From contig CAKJVC010000057.1 of the NCBI GenBank assembly GCA_918026815.1, positions 1 through 64,000 of the forward strand: DNA of 64,000 nt, given 5' to 3'. Positions 11,475 to 23,954 of this stretch are shown piece by piece. Positions within the stretch are counted from its first letter, which is position 1; each line of letters opens with the position of its first letter. The translations under genes were made by a program, and so were the position numbers. The stretch is from Chalara sp. BL73 (lineage: Eukaryota; Ascomycota; Leotiomycetes; Helotiales). The notes below the pieces were generated by a model. It had not been told where the DNA came from, searched no databases, and saw only the letters and a list, made by a program, of their open reading frames with translations.

Positions 11475-12420
11475 TTGCGTTACATCAGAAACAAAAGTTT
11501 CAACCTGGACGGCCTCGGGTCTTATTGAAGCCACCCCATCTGCATGTAGTTTCTCGTGCATTGGACTTAACATGTCGGAAAACATGAATTGGGATATTTG
11601 TCACGCAGGTTTGTCTGCTGCATTACTTTCCTGAAAACCATGTCAAGGGTACGGGCTACTGTCGACACAACCTAAGCCAGTTTGCTGCAAAATCAATAGA
11701 TACATCGGCCAGGTGCAGGAATTTGCTGAAAAATTCCATGGTTTACCATCGTACCACTGGAAATTTTAAGGAGAATATCCTGGCTATCGAAAGGCCATTC
11801 TTGAGGCTTCACTTCATCAGCCAGCTCCGGGTAATATTCATAGATCAGCCAAGAAACGATCAGGAGAAGGCTAGGAGTAGTGAACAGAAGAAGCTTACAG
11901 CACGCGAAAGCTCGAAAATTAGGTTAACAACACTGAGGTGGTTTACTGAAGTTAGTCGCGGATGCTTTGAATGGAACTGTCATGGCCTCGAGCTCATGTG
12001 CCGTGATATAGTCGCGTAGATTGCTTTCTTGTTTGTTTCGAGTATACCCAATCATTATACGTTGTTTCCTGATGTTTCTGTCTGGGATCCGTCATAAACA
12101 CATTATGAAAAACCTTGCCACTACAGTCTGAAGCTTTTCTCTAGTACTGTCCATCAATAGCTACATACCTAAGTTGAACATAAATAATATGAAGCTGCAG
12201 CAAGATCAGAGAAATGTACCATAGCATTTTTACAATACTCAAAATCTTCACCCGTTATAATATATACTAATCAGGCATACAGGTGCGTTCACATCCACCA
12301 CATCTAATCCAGCCTCTTACATCTGAGGCAGGATCCTCCGGCAGAAGCCCTTTCGACCGCTTAGTGGACCCTTTCTGCTGCCAACGGGCGATTCCACTCT
12401 CCTTCCTACACATCCTACCT
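11475..12420. other. Intergenic, no gene seen
   Basis: Presumed 3' UTR of the Med2-like gene followed by promoter of the small protein at 12421. No recognisable coding segment was found. Confidence 0.4.
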
Positions 12421-12864
12421 ATGCTCCCACCAGAGCAGACCTTTGTTCCTCTGAAAAATGACCCGCGACCCGCGAACGCAATCATCACGTCCTTCCTCGC
12501 CGCCGCATCTGCTCTATCCGTCTACTTCAACGAAACTGATTTTTCCATGCAATCCTTTCCGGCTGTCATCCGCGTCTCCAAACACTCGTCTCAAGAAGTT
12601 GCTTCCAAGAATCCGCTCCAATACCGGTATTATGCGTTGACCGGTCTCCGGAAGAGGAAGTTTGAAGTCAACAAGAAAGAGCCCATGTTTGATGGAAGAT
12701 GGGAGACTATGGACGAGTGGGATGCAGAGAACTGTATCCGGCCCGAGGGCAGCGGGATCGGGATTGGGAACGGAGAGACATGGGAAAGGTTGGTGGGAGA
12801 AGATGTATTGTGGTGCCAGAATCATGCGTGCTTCTGGAGGATAGAGGCGTGGGCTCAGATCTGA
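12421..12864 (+). CDS. Small hypothetical protein (147 aa)
   Basis: A single uninterrupted frame from ATG 12421 (MLPPEQTFVPLKNDPRPANA) to TGA 12862-12864. The composition is protein-like: a helical N-terminus (AIITSFLAAASALSVYF), a basic middle (YYALTGLRKRKFEV), and an acidic, Trp-rich C-terminus (WDAENCI, WERLVGEDVLW, CFWRIEAW). No signal peptide or membrane segment is evident. I do not recognise the family. Upstream in-frame codons extend to 12283, but the internal ATG gives the more natural start. It may instead be the terminal exon of a longer gene. Confidence 0.45.
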   Translation: MLPPEQTFVPLKNDPRPANAIITSFLAAASALSVYFNETDFSMQSFPAVIRVSKHSSQEVASKNPLQYRYYALTGLRKRKFEVNKKEPMFDGRWETMDEWDAENCIRPEGSGIGIGNGETWERLVGEDVLWCQNHACFWRIEAWAQI

Positions 12865-14433
12865 ATGCTTCCGAAAAGGGGCAGGTCTCAGTAAGATATG
12901 CTCATTGCATTCAGCCCTTCATGGACATCGTAAGAAAAGCTAAGCACTAAGTGAATTATTCAATATCATGTTATAAGAACGGGATATTCAATAACCGATC
13001 GCCTAATTCACCTACGCATATTCATCTCAGCCACTCCCTCGAGAGATATTCAATCCACAAGGAAAACATCATGGCCCGTTCCCCATCTGCCAGTCAAGTC
13101 GCCTAAGCCACCTCTTCCAATCCGCCCACCCATTTCCTATTCCCAACATCAACAGAGTTCTTATCCCTTCATACAACCCCCCTTCGTAATAAACAGAATA
13201 AACAACATCATCCACCACCACCACCACCACCACAATCCCATACTATCCCTCGATCCGAATCCCCACATCCAGCACAATCACCCACCCTCCCTCCCACCAA
13301 AACCGCACCAACGACGACCTTCCTCCCAGCCCCGCTCCCCAGGAAAACCACTTCGGACGCCTCCGCGTTCGCGGCCATGTATCCCGAGGAAGCGTTCTCG
13401 CGGGCTGAGGCTAATGATGTAATATCGATCCTATAAGCGTGGTTCTCTACCTCTCTCTCTCTCTCTCTATATATATATTATCGGCCATGGGATATCGATA
13501 TTGATGGGGGAGTGGTAGCCAGCAACGAGGGAGGAATGTATAGGACAGGATAATGACAAAATTGTGACTTTTCTATGACGAGAAGCGTGGTGCTTTGTTC
13601 CTGTCAGACCTGGTGATTCTCTAAGGGGTAGTGATTTATTCAGAGGATATGATATGCGAGGTACGACCCCCCGAAGGAAGCCAGCACGCGCCACACGCTG
13701 ACTCGAATAGTCACTGGTGATGCATTCAACAATTCAAGAATTATTTTAGCAACAAATCTTTATGAAACCTGACGGTCAAATTTAGACTTGTTCGGTAAGT
13801 GAAACAAAGCTTCTAGAGCTTTGAAGATTCGTATTTGATGCTTCTAATGACTTCGGAATGACTACAAAGGATCCTCTACCATCCCTTACCTGAGTTGAAA
13901 CCACGACCCCATGCCCTGACCGTTAAAGAACTCCAGGTTTCTTTTCCCTAAGTGATAAAGGTAATCTCGTCCAAGTCCAACCAGTTTTTGTAACTCTAAT
14001 GCTTTCTCTTGGTCTTCTGGATCTGGTATATTTTCCACCCCGTAGCAGATCAGGTATACGCCAATCCAGGTAATTATCTCGTGGGCCTAAGCAAATTAAT
14101 ACACTGCGCTGTTCGCTCTACTTCTAGGGCTGCACATACACGGCTGTATTCGTTTCGTTTCCTTGCTGTATACCTGGATATGAAAGCTTCCATGAATATA
14201 GTTATGTTTTTTTGGCTCTATCATAAGCGAATTAGTATTATCTAGTTCTTCCGACGAGATTCCTGTACAGGATCTATTCTAGTCACGTAGTGTATCCTTT
14301 AGGCCAAGCCGAATTGAATTACCCAAGTTTCATCGGGATCATTTAGTTTCAAAACCACAGAGAAGCAATACAACTGAATCTGCGCCTTCAGAAGATGCAC
14401 TCTAAAAGTCGCGATGCGATATGGTACGAATGA
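12865..14433. other. Intergenic with CCA/CT/TA simple repeats
   Basis: A C-rich, G-poor stretch (about 13040-13340) contains a CCA run, and a CT run passes into a TA run at 13449-13479. The rest shows no coding character. Short open frames, for example around 14009, lack recognisable domains. Confidence 0.4.
13449..13479. repeat. Compound (CT)n-(TA)n microsatellite
   Basis: Visible directly as an alternating CT tract followed by an alternating TA tract. Such tracts are usually length-polymorphic. Confidence 0.85.
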
Positions 14434-15776
14434 TCATTCAGAAGTGGAAAATGCACACAATGATAGAAAGTCGCTTACCTCCTTTGCCTCATATTCTTTC
14501 ATTATAAGCAGATCGGCTAGCATCCGGCCTGAATACATTATTGGCGAAAATTAGGTGCAGTGATAGCTAAGAACACTTACCTAGATCCGCAGTGTATGAG
14601 CCAGAATGACAATGCTCCCAGTTTACAATCCACACTTGATTCGTATCTCTGGTCGCACGCCCAAGAGAGACAATAATACTATGACTTGAGTTAGATCACC
14701 ATAAAGCATGCTTCACGAGGGTGTCTTTGTTCATGGTTGCTGAGCACACAATAACAGCTTAAAACGTTGATATGAGCAATGATACCCACTGGTGGTCCCA
14801 CTCATGCATGGCTTACTTTGATGCCCGAAACCATCCATGAACTAGCTGATATCTCTCTCGATTATTGATTCTATTCAACCATTATTAATGCCAATTCAGT
14901 TACAGGAGCTAAACATGGACATGGGACTATCTTTTTTGGCATAGCTTCGCTTTTTCCACATACTCTTCTTCTTGTTTTTGAACGAAAGCCGTTATTGCGG
15001 CCCGAATCTCATCCTGTTCGAGTATAGAAAACAGCCTATTTCATACACTTGTTCAGTAACACTTTCCTATACAATATCAAAAACAAAAGCTAGATAATTT
15101 TTTATAGGAAATAAGTGTCTGGAGAGCTTACTTCGTAGCCACATCTAGTGCCTTTTGAATCCGAACATGTTCGGACCTCCTCCAGCTCAGGTTTTCCTTT
15201 ATGTAATCAGGGAGATCTTTGATAAGCACACCGTGGAACTCTGCGACCCATCGAGCAAGACTCTGGCCGACAAAATAGATGCTGGTTCGGTTGACTTTAG
15301 AAATAAGGGCTTCTTTGAGTGTTATCCGTGCCGGGATGTTTTCGTAAACCTGTGTACTGAAGAACCTATTATGAAAGCTTAAAGGACGAGGAGTTTCAGT
15401 AATACAGGATTTCGTGGCATAAAGGATATCGTTCTCTATAAGTGTGTTGAGTATGAATTTCTCGACTTCCTGTTTGTCCACTTAGTATAAATCAGGCAGT
15501 TTAATGTGCATATTTGCTATGCTACCTACTTACATAAAGGTGTTGAAGAAGATCCTCCCCTGATGTTGAGTCACCAGTCTGCGAAATATATTTCACAATC
15601 ACGTCCGTCGAGCCATTCTGAAGTGGGGTTTCGAGCTTCCCACGAAAAAGATGGCTTACGGTTGGTTCGGTAACCATAGGCCCTGAGAATTCCTCAAAAG
15701 ATGTACAAGCATACTCGGTATCTTGGAGAGCACCTGAGATGAGTGCTTTAGCAACGGGAATCAAAATAGGGGCCAT
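14434..15776 (-). CDS. APH-fold kinase-like protein lacking catalytic Asp residues
   Basis: A six-exon model joins in frame: 15534-15776, 15132-15469, 14960-15035, 14817-14845, 14581-14684 and 14434-14528. It gives about 294 aa. Most introns have consensus donors and CTAA-type branch points; the donor at 14959 (GTGGAA) is weak. The start (MAPILIPVAKALI) leads into FRGKLETPLQNGSTDVIVKYI, matching the N-lobe and lysine strand of fungal aminoglycoside/methylthioribose-kinase-type (APH) domains. The expected catalytic HGDFW--N is HGWFRASN, and the metal-binding DWE is VNWEHC followed by ADLG. Both catalytic aspartates are therefore missing. The C-terminus is short for the family. It is either a pseudokinase or a decaying gene; without the weak intron a stop occurs at 14927. 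It lies 0.9 kb downstream of het-C. Confidence 0.55.
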
Positions 15777-16720
15777 TACGATGCAGTCCAAAAACTATTA
15801 TGCATGAAAACAGTGCGATGTTAGTGACAATGATGTTGTAAAGAGCTGTATTGTTTTCTCGAGAAGAGAAGCCCGGATAATGAGGAAAGCAGGCATGTTT
15901 TCTTCGCACCTGCCATCTATGCGGTTTGCAGCAAAGGCAATTGCGGGCGATGACGATAGCATGATGTATGGTGCCTTCCACTTGAAAGTCTCCGTCGATA
16001 AGAGCGAAGGATTCTCCAGTAGATATTGGCATATCAAATGCATTTTGTGCTGTGGATAGATAGAAGAGACGAAAGACACCCCTACTAAGAAATTAGAAGC
16101 TGATTTTGATTCGGCTCTTGCTTTTTCACTTTACCATATATTCGTCAATGTTTATTGAATTCTGAAGCAGTTTCACAGACTTACTATCTATAAATTAGCT
16201 TCTCGCTTTATTAAAAAAAATCAATGTTGAGATTTCAATTGTGGTAAAAGAAGCGATATGCATTAAGGCCAACCTCTTATTTCTCACCAGAGAGACAGGC
16301 TGTATACGTTGTGACATTTCTACATAGTTGTAAGCAAGATTTACAATGAGGCGTTATACTTGAAGATGAGGATGAAGACTCTGTGGCTGACCAGTGAGCA
16401 AGGGCTGTTGCTGAGACAAGAATGTTGTTAGTTATCTTTCGAATCTAGATCATAGAGCGAGCTTTTTTTGTCCGCTATGAATTTTGCAAGAAAAAAAGCT
16501 TAACTGAAAGTTCAATGCAGGTCGTATTGCCGTGCTAATCAAATCAGTATATATTTGACAAGAACGCCCAAATAAGACTGTAAAATGTGACCGTGGCATT
16601 TTTCTATGCTTATCGAGCCATTTCCCCATACCCTAAATGCGACCTACCTATCTTCTGCTGGCAGAAGATGTTCCGATTTAAGAAACGGTTATTATATATA
16701 TCCTAATTAGAGACTACACT
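15777..16720. other. Intergenic between APH-like gene and het-C
   Basis: A minus-strand segment around 15960-16079 reads in a protein-like way (GESFALIDGDFQVEGTIHHA) but could not be joined to a neighbour. The remainder is AT-rich 3' flank of het-C. Confidence 0.35.
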
Positions 16721-19371
16721 CTAATATCCGCTGCCATGATACCCGCTGCCTGGATATCCTCCTCCTGGGTAACCTCCGTGAGGCGGTTGCTGAGGCGGAT
16801 AATCAGGATAAGGAGGTTGTGGTGGGCCATGTTGCCACTCTCCAGGAGGCGGTCCTTGCTGCCAATTTCCAGGCGGAGGAGGGCCATGTTGCCAGTCCGC
16901 GGGTGGTGGAGGACCCTGTTGATAGTAGTTTCCCTCGCCTTGATAACCACTATATGGTGGCTGACCTTGGGAGTAAGACTGCTGCTGAAATTCAGGCGGT
17001 CCAGGTGGCATCCCGAAAGATGGTGGCTCTTGTCCGTAACTAGAATTATATTGTTGTTGATATGAAGATGGAGGAGGTCCGCCTTGATAGCCTCCAAACT
17101 GCTGCTCAGGATTTAGATGTCCGCCCTGCGAGTTTGGTCTATAAGAACTGTTGTTTCCGTAGCCAAAGTCTTGCGCTGGAAATGCAGGTGAGCCTGGCTG
17201 TGGTGACGAAAGGTAGGCCCTGTTTGGATTCCCGTCGTCTCCTTGTAGCGAATCTAGATCGCGGGACCTGATTTCCCCCCACAAAGAGCCAGAAGTCTTG
17301 CCGTGACCACCAAGACTTCCATGATCGTGCATATCCCTAGACTTCTCTCCTCCAGCATGGTTGCGACCCGCTTTCACAGATGCAGATGATAGGACGTGAT
17401 TAAGACTATTTCGATCTGGCTGTTCCTCCACCCACTTCTTGACAGTGTTGAACATGTTTCGGTGAAGCTCAAGATGCTCATCTCTGAGTGCTGGATGGTG
17501 GAAAACGCGAACTATATCTCGCATTACCTCCTGGACGGGGACGCCTGGATTCTCCCAAGCATATATAACACGTCTGTACGTATCAGCACCAAAATCTGAG
17601 AATGGAGATTGCGACTCACGGAGTAACATATTGTAAGATGGTTGTTGCCACGCGACCAGCAACTCCATTAAGTTTATTCGAGAAATGATCCTTCGATAAC
17701 ATGGAGTGTGTAGGATTTGTGCAATACGGATCATTCCAAGGCTCAAATTGTGAGTTGGCACTAGATATTGATGAGCATCCCGCAGAGAGCAGGCAGAAGA
17801 TGGACTCACCTAGCTTCAACTACGCCGGTTGAGCCTTCTTTTAGTGACTTAGATACAGCATCTATGATTGGTCGGACAAATGGAGCAAGCAAGGACAAGA
17901 TGAATACCGTCAGAGTCTCACTGATCTTGTCAACTAGAGCTTCAAGGCCAGGTATTTTAGCAATAGTAGAGCTGATAGCCTTGACAACGCGGTCCCTAAA
18001 CTCTAGGATCGGATAAATCTGCTTTGATGTCTTCACGGGGTCAAAATCCGGACTCATTCCAGGAATCCCAGGTCCAGGGGGACCGCCTTGAGACCCAGGT
18101 GGACCTTGGAAGCTAGTTTTGATACTACTCCTCGTAGTAGAATTTTGGTACTCCTGAGCAGCTGAACGTGTCTGTAGTTCGCGTGCTGAATCTGCAAGTC
18201 CACCGCCGAGCCCGGGAACTTGACCAATAAGACTTGCAAAATCGTTACCAGATCCAAAAAGACCTCGTTTACCATCATTTTGGCCTTGCAACTTCTCTGC
18301 ATTCAAAAGAGCCAGGTCCATTTCCTCTACCTCAGTTTGTGTGAAGTGATCAGTTGCTTCTCCTAACACAGAATGCAAGAAGTCAACTGCTCCAAAAGTG
18401 CCAGTGACTAGGGGATACAAACGACGACCCCGAATAGTAATTTCCGCGGAGGTGCCAGTATGAGGGAATACATCATGGTATCCAAGCTCACGAAGAGTCA
18501 ACTCGACGTAGTTGGTATGTGCACCAAAATCCTATATATTTTAGCCGAGTCAGAGGCTTTTTAAATCACTTGCCTTACCTCTAGGCAGTGCAGCCCTTGA
18601 CCAAGACATCGAAGGGCCTCGCAAAGGTCCGCTTCTTTCCCTTTATGATGCCCTGAACCATTCGTGTAAAGCCGCCCGAAATGTATGCTTCTCTCAAGGC
18701 TGAACTTCACATAACCTGCACTAGTTGCCCATCCCCCACTTTCATTTGCTATATAGTTTTTCAAACCGGTATTGGGGTCTACCTCCAGCTCAACTTTTGA
18801 AACTGGACCTCGAAGTCGAGAATCATAATCCCGAGCGTCTTTATCATCCGCGTACCCTTTGGGATTGTCAATGTGCTCTTCTGGGCGATACACTCCAAGA
18901 CGCTCTTCGGTTACCTCAAATTCTTCAGTAGCATAGCCAAAAGACAAAAAGCTTAGTACCCAGACCTTAATTTGTTAGATGATCAAACTTCACGGGAGGA
19001 ACTCAATAATACCAAAATGCGGATAGTTGCTGCATTCACGCCTTTCAAAGAGCCAACATCAACTGCTTGAGAATAGTCTCGCAACCAATTGCCAAAATAA
19101 ACACGTTTCACCATCATAGAAGTCCATTTGTGGCCTTTTATGAAAGCGATAGTCTTAAGCATATCCTCAATATCTGTGATCATGTCAGCGCCTTCACACG
19201 TGATCGTTTTCAGTCGAATCGACCAGTACCTCCATGACGGAAATTTTGGCCTTCAATAGTTGAAATCGAAGGGATATTGCCTGCACCAAAGGCAGCAACA
19301 GGCGAAGGGAGAATCAAAAGGATCAAACAAGCTGTTAGGACGAGCGACCCATATGAGGTTTGAGAGCCCAT
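16721..19371 (-). CDS. het-C: HET-C vegetative (heterokaryon) incompatibility protein
   Basis: Six exons on the minus strand (19230-19371, 19013-19173, 18579-18965, 17810-18531, 17620-17760, 16721-17573) join through GT-AG introns into 801 aa. The start gives a signal peptide (MGSQTSYGSLVLTACLILLI to PVAAFGAGNIPS). The conserved HET-C core follows: DIEDMLKTIAFIKGHKW, YFGNWLRDYSQAVDVG, GRLYTNG, then DFGAHTNYVELTLREL and LVTGTFGAVDFLHSVLGEA (about residues 231-290). Residues about 310-400 are low-complexity and Gly/Pro-rich, where HET-C proteins of other ascomycetes carry their allele-specific segment. The C-terminal 200 residues are Gly/Pro/Gln-rich, with WQ-GPPP units ending in GGYPG repeats. 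In Neurospora, co-expression of different het-c alleles triggers cell death. Here only one copy is seen, and no HET-domain partner is nearby. Confidence 0.95.
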
Positions 19372-20254
19372 ATTGAAGATGCTCAAAGTCGAAGCGCAGA
19401 GCTTGCAAAGATGGGATAGTACGATAATAATGAAGTAAAGATCTTTGAAAAAATGTGGGAAATATTTTGACTTGCAGTCAGTGATAAAGCAGACTGCCTG
19501 TGTGTCAAAGCTCGTCAGCTATCATAAATCTGAGCCACAAACATGCTGCTGAAACCCTCGAAAGACAATCAGAAAGCCAACACCAACACCTAAAGTCTTG
19601 GCATCAGCGTCATGGAATTGCGACTGGAATTGCCCCTCACTCGTGGCTTATGCTGACTAATCTCGGCATACTTGAGCCTGATTTATTTTGGACCTCAAAT
19701 ATTAGGCATAAATAGCATCTCTAGTTACCGAAGAAAAAAAGAAAGATGATTTGGACACGACTATTACTCTTTTATAGATCGCCAATGTTTTATTAATTGT
19801 GAGGCAATTACACAGACTTAATTTTTGCATATAAGTAAATTAACTTTTTGCTTTAGTCAAAAAAGTTCAATGTTAAGATATCAGTTGCGATAGAAAAAGC
19901 TAAGTACTGCCTTTTCTTGCACAGCAAAAGCGTACCACCTCACCACATCGCAGCGGAACAACTTAAGACCGTTCCTGCATGTAAGAAGTGCAATCTCCCG
20001 ACCACTCCCCGGAATATCCGGGCGCAGAAATAGAGCCAGGGCACGCCACCTGGGCTCAAAATCTCCTGAGTTTATCGTGTGCTTATCCAACTTCCATCCT
20101 CCTATTTTCTACAGTACAAGAACCTCCTCCTTCCCCTTGCCGCGCAGATTTCTAGGTTTCCTTCAATAACTCGCCGGCAGTCAATTTGGCTCGTTCTTGA
20201 TCCAGTATTTTCTTACTTCAAGCCTACTCCTTTTACTCGTCCTACTTCGCAATC
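19372..20254. other. Divergent promoter region of het-C and fatty acid hydroxylase
   Basis: The two genes are transcribed away from each other. Pyrimidine-rich stretches just upstream of 20255 (20095-20250) resemble a fungal core promoter and 5' UTR. No separate gene was seen. Confidence 0.45.
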
Positions 20255-21470
20255 ATGTCGCCCTCTCGGACCCTTCCAACCTTTCTTGCGGCAGAGGTTG
20301 CTGCTCATAACACAAAAGAGAGCTGCTATGTCACCATGGGTACTCGCGTCTTTGATGTGACAGATTTCGTGGAGAGTCATCCGGGAGGCGGGGAGCTAGT
20401 ATTGGAATACGGAGGAAAAGATGTTACCCAGATTTTGAAGGACGAAGTCTCTCACGATCACTCGGAGGCTGCGTATGAGATTCTTGAAGAGTCTTTAGTT
20501 GGCTTTGTTGTCACGGACAAGGTCATGCATACAGCGGTCAAGAGCACGACTCCTGATAAAATCATCCCGCTCCCACCCACCAAGGATGGAATTCAAGAAC
20601 TCAAAGAGAACGGCGCGGCCCAAGGAATTTTCGAAAGTACTGGCATGTCATCAGAAGCAGATCTTTCGAGGGAGACAGACGCGATTTCAGATTATCAGAA
20701 GCACAAATTTTTGGACTTGAACAAGCCATTGATTTTGCAAGTGTGGTTTGGTGGGTTCAGCAAGGACTTCTACCTCGAACAAGTACACCGTCCACGCCAT
20801 TATAAGGGAGGAGAATCTGCACCGTTGTTTGGAAACTTCCTCGAGCCTCTTACTAAGACACCTTGGTGGGTCATACCGATTGTATGGTTACCTCCCGTCA
20901 TGTATGGCACATATCTCGCCAGGGAGGGTTGCTCAAGTTTATTTGAAGAGGCATCCTATTGGCTTTTGGGGCTCTTTTTATGGACATTAGTCGAATATAT
21001 AATGCACAGGTTTCTATTTCATCTTGATAGGTAAGCAATACTCCTACCTTTTATTGTGATGTTGTTAATGTTTGTCCAGTTATTTGCCCGATAACAGAGT
21101 CGCCCTGACCCTACATTTTTTGCTTCATGGCATTCACCATTATCTTCCAATGGACAGACTCAGACTTGTTATGCCACCAACTTTGTTCTTAGCTCTTGCG
21201 TTTCCATTCTGGAAGCTTGCTCATACCGTGTTTTATTGGAATTGGTCCATAGCAACTGCTGTGTTCTGTGGTGGTATATTTGGTTACATATGCTACGACC
21301 TAACACACTACTTCCTTCACCACAAGACTCTTCCAGCTTACTGGAGAGAGCTAAAGAAGTACCACCTTCAACACCACTACATGGATTATGAGAACGGCTT
21401 TGGTGTTACCAGCCGATTCTGGGATTTAATCTTTGGGACTGAGCTGGCTCCTCCTCCGAAGCGCGTATAA
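20255..21470 (+). CDS. SCS7: Fatty acid 2-hydroxylase (ceramide alpha-hydroxylase, Scs7/FAH1 type)
   Basis: Adds the 2-hydroxyl to the very-long-chain fatty acid of ceramides in the ER membrane, using electrons from its own cytochrome b5 domain. Exons 20255-21030 and 21080-21470 (49-nt intron) give 388 aa, the expected length. The N-terminal cytochrome b5 domain carries HPGG at residues 42-45 and a His-containing second haem-ligand region (DEVSHDHSE). The hydroxylase domain follows with membrane segments and the eight-histidine cluster: HRFLFH, HGIHHYLP, HYFLHH and HLQHHYMDYENGFGVTS. The intron interrupts just after HRFLFHLD. All key residues are present, so the enzyme should be active. Confidence 0.96.
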
Positions 21471-22077
21471 AGGGGCTTCTAAAACCTGTACGCAGTATTC
21501 CAACTTAAAAGTCAGGCACAGTTAAGAATGACGGGATAATGAACATTCAGCGAGGCAGAGGTGGCGTTTGGTTTGGGTTTGGCCCTGCGGACATTGCTGA
21601 GCAATTGCTCATTAGGGGTAGTGGGAGCCTACTATAACTCCTGTAATATTTAATGCTGTACCATTCAGTTCCTGTATCCTGGCCAGAAGTTATTTAAATA
21701 TGGGTGTTGTGAATGTAGGCCATCAAGATCATTTGCTGCATGATTTATATTTGGTGACAGCTGAAAAAGCCGCATTTCCAATATTCAACCCATCTTTTGC
21801 GCATGAAACACAATCATAGTAATATACCACGTCCTGGCCACTTGGGATTCGCCGTTGCGTAGCCTCTTTGGGTTAGTGTGAAAAATAGAATACTGCCTGA
21901 TTGACCTGGTCTTGAAAAATTGCCCACAGCCCCATCCTTTTCTGAACGACGATCACCACCCCTTCCATTTCATCACAACCATCGCACATTCTTTTTATTA
22001 TCCGCATCACAGTTACGTTGGTAATTTCCGATTGCAAAATAAGTACAGGTAGTACAAAGTCTGCGACCACCTAGATC
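21471..22077. other. Intergenic: 3' flank of hydroxylase, promoter of splicing factor
   Basis: No coding signal. A pyrimidine-rich stretch (about 21930-22010) precedes the ATG at 22078. Confidence 0.45.
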
Positions 22078-23954
22078 ATGTCATCTTACGATATAGAAGC
22101 TCTTCTGGATTCTACCGCGAATGCTGCCCAAGCAGATCAGAATGGCGCCTCCAGATCCAGGGAGTCGGACGATCGACACAAGTCGGAACGCAACGACCGC
22201 CGCGACAGAGATAGAACCCGTGATGGTAGCAGGGATCGAGACAGAGATCGCAAGCGTAGAGATCGCAGTCGTGAGAGGTCTCGCAGAGAAGCCAATGGAG
22301 ACAAGGAGTTGATTGGAACACCTACAAGTGATCATGGCAGCGCTCATGGCAGCAGCAAGGGTAGGCGTCGGAGTAGAAGTCGAGAAGATGATAGACGACA
22401 TGGACATGCACGCCGCCACAGCAGAGATGGTGATTTCTACAGAGGAAATGGTCGTGCACGCTCACGTTCTAGGAGCCCAAGAAACTCTTACCGCCCGAGA
22501 GATCGTCGTGATCGAGACGAAGATGCAGGTCAAAGAGATGAACGTCGCAACGGCCGTCGAGCAAGCAGAAGTCCAAAGCGAGAAGGTACCCCTCCTTTAA
22601 CAGAAGACGAACGCGACCGTCGCACTGTGTTTGTTCAACAACTCGCAGCTCGTCTACGTACCAAGGAGCTCATCAAATTCTTTGAAAAGGTTGGCCCCGT
22701 TAAGGAAGCACAAATTGTGAAAGACAGAGTGAGCGGAAGATCAAAAGGGTATGTACTTGTTCCACCAAATACTGAATTATGCTAACAACCGTTGCCTAGT
22801 GTTGGTTATGTTGAGTTCAAGAATGAAGAATCGGTACCTGCTGCTATTCAACTCACTGGACAGAAACTCCTAGGGATTCCTATCATTGCTCAGCTCACTG
22901 AAGCGGAGAAAAATCGACAAGTTCGCAATCCTGAGGCTACGGGTAACAACCCGAACTCGATCCCGTTCCATCGCCTTTATGTTGGTAATATTCATTTCAG
23001 CATTACTGAAAGCGATCTACAGAACGTGTTCGAACCTTTTGGTGAGCTAGAGTTTGTTCAACTTCAGAAGGAAGAACAAGGTCGGAGTAGAGGGTATGGA
23101 TTCGTCCAGTAAGTACAACTGCAATGTGTTTCATATATGACGCTAAGAACAATAGATTCCGTGACCCTGCTCAAGCCCGTGAAGCGCTAGAGAAGATGAA
23201 TGGTTTTGATCTGGCAGGTCGACCAATTCGTGTTGGTCTTGGAAATGATAAGTTCACTCCCGAGTCTACCGCCAGTCTTTTACAGAGATTCCAAGGACAG
23301 AGCCACCAACAACAATTCCAGGGATCCGCATTTTCCGGCGCTGGTGGACGTGGTGCGCAGGCAATTGGTGGTAGTAATTTTGACCGCGCAGGTGGTCGCG
23401 ATAACGATAAAGGTGCAGGTGGTGCCAGTGCTTTAGATGATACCGATGTCGGTGGAGTAAACTTCAACAACTATAGTCGTGATGCATTGATGCGGAAACT
23501 TGCCAGAACAGATGAACCTCCAGCCACAAACGGTCGCACTGAGAGACGCGAGGTGCTTAAGCCAAAGACTGAGGCCAAGGCTTTGCCTGTCAATGTTAAC
23601 ATGGCCAGCAGATGCGTTGTGCTCAAGAATATGTTTGATCCCGCAGAGTAAGTCTTTCACACCTTTATGTCACACTAATATTAATGCATGTACAGGGAAG
23701 AAGGTGATAACTGGGAGAAAGAACTTGAGGATGACGTTAAAGCTGAAGCAGAAGAGAAATATGGCCATGTTGTTCACATTTCTTTAGATCCAAATTCCCA
23801 AGGAGATATCTACCTCAAGTTCGATCGAGTCCAAGGAGGAGAGAATGCTATCAAGGGCCTCAACGGAAGATATTTTGGTGGACGAATGATCAGCGCTACG
23901 CCTGTTGTGGATGCTGTCTACAGCAGTTTGTTCTCACGCACCAAGGCTATATAA
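22078..23954 (+). CDS. RNA splicing factor with RS domain and RRMs (Rsd1/RBM39-like)
   Basis: Four exons (22078-22748, 22800-23108, 23156-23647, 23696-23954) join in frame to 576 aa. Residues about 20-170 are Arg/Ser/Asp-rich, an RS-like domain. RRM1 begins near residue 182 ([12 protein letters not shown]), with VGYVEF as RNP1. RRM2 begins near 281 ([17 protein letters not shown]). A linker rich in Gln and Gly follows, then a C-terminal UHM-type RRM ([25 protein letters not shown]). This order matches fission-yeast Rsd1 and human RBM39, nuclear factors that link the U2AF/SF1 step of splicing. Introns of 51, 47 and 48 nt have standard signals. Confidence 0.93.

Noticed and set aside
16736..17271. 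Plus-strand open frames over the het-C tail
   Set aside because: They are antisense shadows of the Gly/Pro/Gln-rich HET-C C-terminus.
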